NCBI GenBank assembly: GCA_936450465.1
Contig: OW388298.1
Location: 11,886,163 to 11,950,162, forward strand
DNA: 64,000 nt
Origin: Gibbula magus
Lineage: Eukaryota; Mollusca; Gastropoda; Trochida; Trochidae
Direction of reading: 5' to 3'
The notes beneath the pieces are model-generated. The model was not told the DNA's origin, made no database searches, and worked only from the letters and a program-made list of their open reading frames with translations. The position numbers were made by a program, and so were the translations under genes. Below, piece after piece: positions 59,761 to 64,000 of the stretch (positions are counted from its first letter, which is position 1; every line of letters starts with the position of its first letter).

Positions 59761-59850
59761 GAGGGACTTACAACAATGTAAGTCCCTCCAGGAGGGTTTA
59801 CACAGACAATTGTAAACCCTCTAAGGAGGAATTACAATGATTGTAAACCC
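59761..59850. repeat. Cluster of three short hairpins
   Basis: Hairpin 1 has arms 59761-59771 and 59778-59788 (GAGGGACTTAC, 11 bp, perfect). Hairpin 2 has arms 59792-59802 and 59811-59821 (GAGGGTTTACA, 11 bp, perfect). Hairpin 3 is TTACAA-TGA-TTGTAA followed by another ACCCT. The arms are variants of one motif, so the block looks like a repeatedly inverted 11-base sequence. Confidence 0.75.
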
Positions 59851-59965
59851 TGATATAATTGCTAAAGTGACGACTTGAAAGTAAAGTTCTGAAGAAACTA
59901 TTTTGGACTAATTTTGAAAATTTTCTTATATATAGCACAATGTGAACAGCAAATATTTTGACGAA

Positions 59966-60040
59966 AATGCGTCCCGAACCCGTAACCAGTAAGACATGTC
60001 ATTCGTGAGCTAACGCTTTAGACTACTGCACCAGGAAAGC
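59966..60040 (-). repeat. tRNA-like SINE head, minus strand
   Basis: On the minus strand, GGTGCAGTAGTCTAAAGCG resembles a tRNA A-box region and GGTTACGGGTTCGGGAC contains a B-box-like GGTTCG. Proper cloverleaf pairing is not evident, so a tRNA-derived SINE or tRNA pseudogene is more likely than a gene. Confidence 0.4.
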
Positions 60041-60332
60041 AGATTGAAGACAAGGGTAAAGAAGAACCTTACATAGAAATCTTAGCCTTACTGGGATTCA
60101 GCCAGTAAACAAGGATTTAACTAACGACTCTATATATAATCCGGGGTTTCGATAAAGCGATAACAAAGCGTCTGTTATACTTAAAACGGTTCGCGCATCC
60201 TCGGGTTTTTCCTTCCTATCAGGGTCCACAACCTTACCATATCCGAAGTAGAATGGTTTCTCATTATAGTATGCATATATCCCCTGAGACAGGTGGATAT
60301 GAACAATGTCACACGTAAAATGAACATGTCTT

Positions 60333-60485
60333 ACCTGGACACGGAATAAAAGACGAGATAATATTGCCTCACTGACAGCTCCTACACAGATATACACACG
60401 ACGACTGATGCGTGTGGCTCCTCGGTATGAACGTCATTCAGTCTAACCGACCTGCTTCCAATGACGGGCACTGAACTTATATACA
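60333..60485 (-). promoter_or_regulatory. TATA promoter and candidate first exon of P450 copy 3
   Basis: The minus strand reads TGTATATAAG at 60476-60485, a good TATA box. About 140 bases downstream is the donor CAG|GTAAGACATG (GT at 60333-60334), the same context as the donors at 38149 and 63592. With the acceptor at 56820 this gives a 3.5-kb 5' UTR intron, similar to copies 1 and 2. A 99-codon frame (60098-60397) crosses the donor and is not recognised. Confidence 0.4.
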
Positions 60486-62086
60486 CCACCTTCCCGTTGT
60501 AATATACCATATATATGTTGTTGAAATTGGGACTTAATCGCTTAAAGAATGTCCATTGTTATCAATATTATCCAATATGCTTCAACACGGACCCTGTCTT
60601 ACTGTATCACACAGTCGGTTGGCCCCAGGTGTGTCTTATAGGACAGGTATGTCCAGGTGCGTTTACGTATTGCACCAGATTAATTCAGACAGACAGACAG
60701 AAGCTTTATTCAGTTATTTAGACCATATGACCTATAATACAGTTTGGTTTTTTTGGACACTGTACAGTCACGTGAAAGTCTTATACATTCATTTTTCTAA
60801 TTTATAAAATTGAAACAGATAATAAATAACTTATCATTTCGAACATCATTGAGATACCCAAGCAGGAGAAAATCCAGACATGAAAATAATATTTCTAACA
60901 TCTGAAACCCAAGAATCTTTACCATTTTCATCTAATCTCTTTAACATACAGTGACATTGAAGAGGCAATTTATTGAAATTCATACATAGTAACTTTATCC
61001 AATACTTAATAGCTCGTAACTGTGGCGAGACATACTGGTACGACCAGTTTCTCCTAAAATAGCCTTGTTACTGGTATATTAGACCATCCCTAAGAAACGT
61101 TTTAAAAATAAAGCATGCATTTTGTCAATGGAATCATTATATAACCTACTAGTAACTCAAACCTAGATGGTACGCCCTCTAAACCTGCTCAAATGTGATA
61201 GACTTGCTTCGACCTCAAATAAATATATATAAGACTCCTTTCAGAAAAAAAAAACTTCACTAAGGTTAACCTTAAGCATTTTGTTAATATTATGTTAACA
61301 TTTTCCATTAACGATTTATAATCAAAGTTTATGAAATATTATCTTTACTTAAGAGGGTAAAACAGCCAATTACACAACATGATTATCCATATTTGAAGAA
61401 AAAAGTGTCACGTTTTCAACGAAAACTGCTAGCGGCTATTTTAATGTGAACGCCAAGCTTTAATCATTCGTTTTAGAGCTCTATTATTTGATTGAGGCGG
61501 GTTGTTTTGCGATTGCAACATTTGTTATAGTAATTAATGCACGAAATGGACATACACGTCCATGAAGTTAATTTCACTCCAGTTTCAGTTGATTAAAGAA
61601 ATTGCGATTTCGAGGTAACCAACATGTAACTCCAAAAACGTCTGTACTTTTCTGATTAAAAACATCAGAAGGCTTATTTCTTGTATAGCAATGACGTTCA
61701 TCATAATATTATTCATAATCTTGCTTTCACGACACACATTTTCAAAATATGGGAAAAGCAAATGGTCCTTAATTCGTTTTGTTCAGTATATATCACATAA
61801 TACATAAAGTATAACACCGCAGGCGAGTTGGAGCGCTAACCAGTGGTAAGAAAAAGAAAAACAACAACAAACAAGCTGACCTTTATATAATGTGCGAGAA
61901 CCGGTCTCCATTTACATCAAGCTTTATCCCCATACATCCTTTAGCTGCAATTCCCTCGATGTTTTATATTCTTTTAAATCATGCCACCTGATGATGAAAT
62001 GAAACCGGTAGGAGAGGGGAAACTCAGCGTTATGTTTTTAATTTTTGATAACTTGAAGCTGGCATACACCTGGACATTTGACTTGT
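60486..62086. other. Spacer with one MITE relic
   Basis: No gene recognised. Around 61360-61545 the sequence (GTAAAACA, GCGGCTATTTTAATGTGAACG, ATTCGTTTTAGAGCTCT) matches the interior of the MITE at 29937-30390 without its terminal repeats. Confidence 0.45.
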
Positions 62087-63412
62087 GTATAAAGTCATTA
62101 TCACTGCATCTGTCATTGTATAAAGTCATTATCACTGCATCTGTCATTTTTAAAGTCAGTATCACTGCATCCCTCGTTGTATAAAGTCATTATCACTGCA
62201 TCTGGCATTGTATAAAGTCATTACCACTGCATCTGTCATTTTTAAAGTCAGTATCACTGCATCTGTCGTTGTATAAAGTCATTATCACTGCAACAAGCAT
62301 TGTATAAAGTCATTCTCACTGCATCTGTCATTTTATAAAGTCATTATCACTGCATCTAGCATTGTGTTAAGTCATTATCACTGCATCCATCACTAAATAA
62401 AGTCATTATCACCGCATCTGTCATTGCATAAAGTCATTATCACTGCATCTGGCATTGTATAAAGTCATTATCACTGCATCCAGCACTATATAAATTCATT
62501 ATCACTGCATCTAGCATTGTATAAAGTCATTATCACTGCATCCAGCACTATATAAAGTCATTATCACCGCATCTAGCATTGTATAAAGTCATTATCACTG
62601 CATCTGTCATTGTATAAAGTTATTATCACTGCATCTAGCATTGTATAAAGTCATTATCACTGCATCTGTCATTGTATAAAGTCATTATCACTGCATCTGT
62701 CAATGTATAAAGTCATTATCACTGCATCTAGCATTGTAAACATTCATTATCACTGCATCTAGCATTGTATAGAATCATTATCACTGCATCTAGCACTGTA
62801 TACAGTCATCATCACTGCATCTATCGTTGTATAAAGTCATTATCACTGAATCTATCGTTGTATAAAGTCATTACCACTGCATCTGTCGTTGTATAAAGCC
62901 ATATTCACTGCATCTAGCATTGTATAGAAACGTTATCACTGCATCTGTCGTTGTAAAAAGTCATTATCACTGCATCTAGCATTGTATAGAATCATTATCA
63001 CTGCATCTAGCATTGTATACAGTCATCATCACTGCATCTATCGTTGTATAAAGTCATTATCACTGAATCTGTCGTTGTATAAAGTCATTACCACTGCATC
63101 TGTCGTTGTATAAAGCCATATTCACTGCATCTAGCATTGTATAGAATCATTATCACTGCATCTATCGTTGTATAGAATCATTATCACTGCATCTATCGTT
63201 GTATAAAGTCATTATCACTGCATCTAGCATTGTATGGAATCGTTACCACTCACTGCATCTGTCGTTGTATAAAGTCATTTTCACTGAATCTGTCGTTGTA
63301 TAAAGTCATTATCACTGAATCTAGCGTTGTATAGAATCATTATCACTGCATCTATCGTTATTTAAAATCGGTATCATTGTATCTATCGTTGTATAAAATC
63401 ATGATCACTGCA
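62087..63412. repeat. 31-bp minisatellite, about 43 units
   Basis: The unit TATAAAGTCATTATCACTGC followed by ATCTGTCATTG varies mainly at TGTCATT, TAGCATT and TATCGTT. Larger blocks are also duplicated (for example 62760-62930 resembles 62990-63150). No coding frame of note. Confidence 0.95.
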
Positions 63413-63591
63413 TGCAAGAGGCATTATAGTCGTTTACTGTATATATATATAACACCTACCGTCTGTAGCCGTGACATCTTTAACCTACCAATCTGTGAGT
63501 TGAGATGAATAAATAACATGTTTATAGATTATATTTATCCAGGGGGAAACTCACAGTCAATGGTAAAATGTGCAACGTGCTAGCATGTCTT

Positions 63592-63830
63592 ACCTGAGCC
63601 TTCGTCTCGCCACAGTGACCCGAGCTACCTGATAAACAACTTCTCCCAGTTGTTCTCGTTAACATTCTTCAGATATTCGCAAACGCTCTAAGCTTTTAAT
63701 TCTCAAAATCTAACTTAGGTTATTTACCGTATGTTGTCAGTCATATACTGCGAGCTGTTCGTTTATGATATATTTAAAGTTTATGTATACTTATATATAA
63801 TACATTTCAAGTCACGTGACACGACCAAGG
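63592..63830 (-). promoter_or_regulatory. Shared promoter and exon-like segment, copy D
   Basis: Donor CAG|GTAAGACATG with its GT at 63592-63593, GTCACGTGAC at 63811-63820, and TATATAAG at 63791-63798 on the minus strand. It is the most distal copy and could serve P450 copy 3 as an alternative first exon or a further gene copy beyond the window. The match continues to the window end (CTCCAGGTGACTTTGGGTTC). Confidence 0.4.
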
Positions 63831-64000
63831 ACAGCTTGGCCCGTCATTCAGCCATGCAGGACGTCAGTTAAATGAAGTGTGTGCTGGTATTGTACATGCC
63901 TTTCGTATGTAACCCCAAATAATAAAACTCCAGGTGACTTTGGGTTCAACGCCGCTTTCAAAAGTTGTTTTCCTTTGTCGAACCGTCCACAACTGAATTG

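Overview
This is animal nuclear DNA, AT-rich, repeat-dense and with genes far apart. Tc1/mariner, pogo/Tigger and APE-type LINE remnants, MITE-like elements, tRNA-like SINE heads and CYP2-clan P450 genes with a coding region in one exon suggest an invertebrate. A lophotrochozoan such as a bivalve mollusc is my best guess, but nothing here fixes the species.

Only three genes are convincing: minus-strand CYP2-clan cytochrome P450s at 13735-15252, 32836-34353 and 55203-56720. Each has 505 codons with no internal intron. Counting by eye, copy 1 differs from copy 2 at about 45 residues and from copy 3 at about 56. All have a good splice acceptor about 100-117 bases before the ATG, so a non-coding first exon upstream is likely; candidate donors lie 3.5-6.8 kb upstream. 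Flanks of the three genes are paralogous, so the locus is a tandem segmental duplication. Copies 1 and 2 share about 8-9 kb (13.7-22.4 and 32.7-41.8 kb). The flank of copy 3 is more diverged. A further 3.8 kb tandem duplication (about 41.9-45.6 and 45.6-50.9 kb) carries copies of the shared promoter-like segment but no P450 coding region.

Layout: 1-13.73 kb is one minisatellite of about 180 copies of a 76-bp unit, running directly into the last codons of P450 copy 1. 13.7-22.4 kb is P450 copy 1 with its upstream segment. 22.4-27.6 kb holds TA microsatellites and a tandemly triplicated, truncated LINE. 27.6-29.8 kb is a 24-bp minisatellite (about 90 copies). 30-32.7 kb holds MITE-like elements. 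32.7-41.8 kb is P450 copy 2 with its flank and a Tc1-like relic. 41.9-50.9 kb is the 3.8-kb duplication with Tigger relics. 51-55 kb is a paralogue of 30.4-32.7 kb. 55.2-64 kb is P450 copy 3 and its upstream region, with 49-bp and 31-bp minisatellites.

The most notable observation is the origin of the 13.7-kb array. Its 76-bp unit matches the final 13 or so codons plus the start of the 3' UTR of the P450 gene. The period equals the distance between two CTGG microhomologies at the end of that gene. P450 copies 2 and 3 keep only one or two units at the same place, so the array seems to have been born from the 3' end of a P450 gene and expanded beside one paralogue only.
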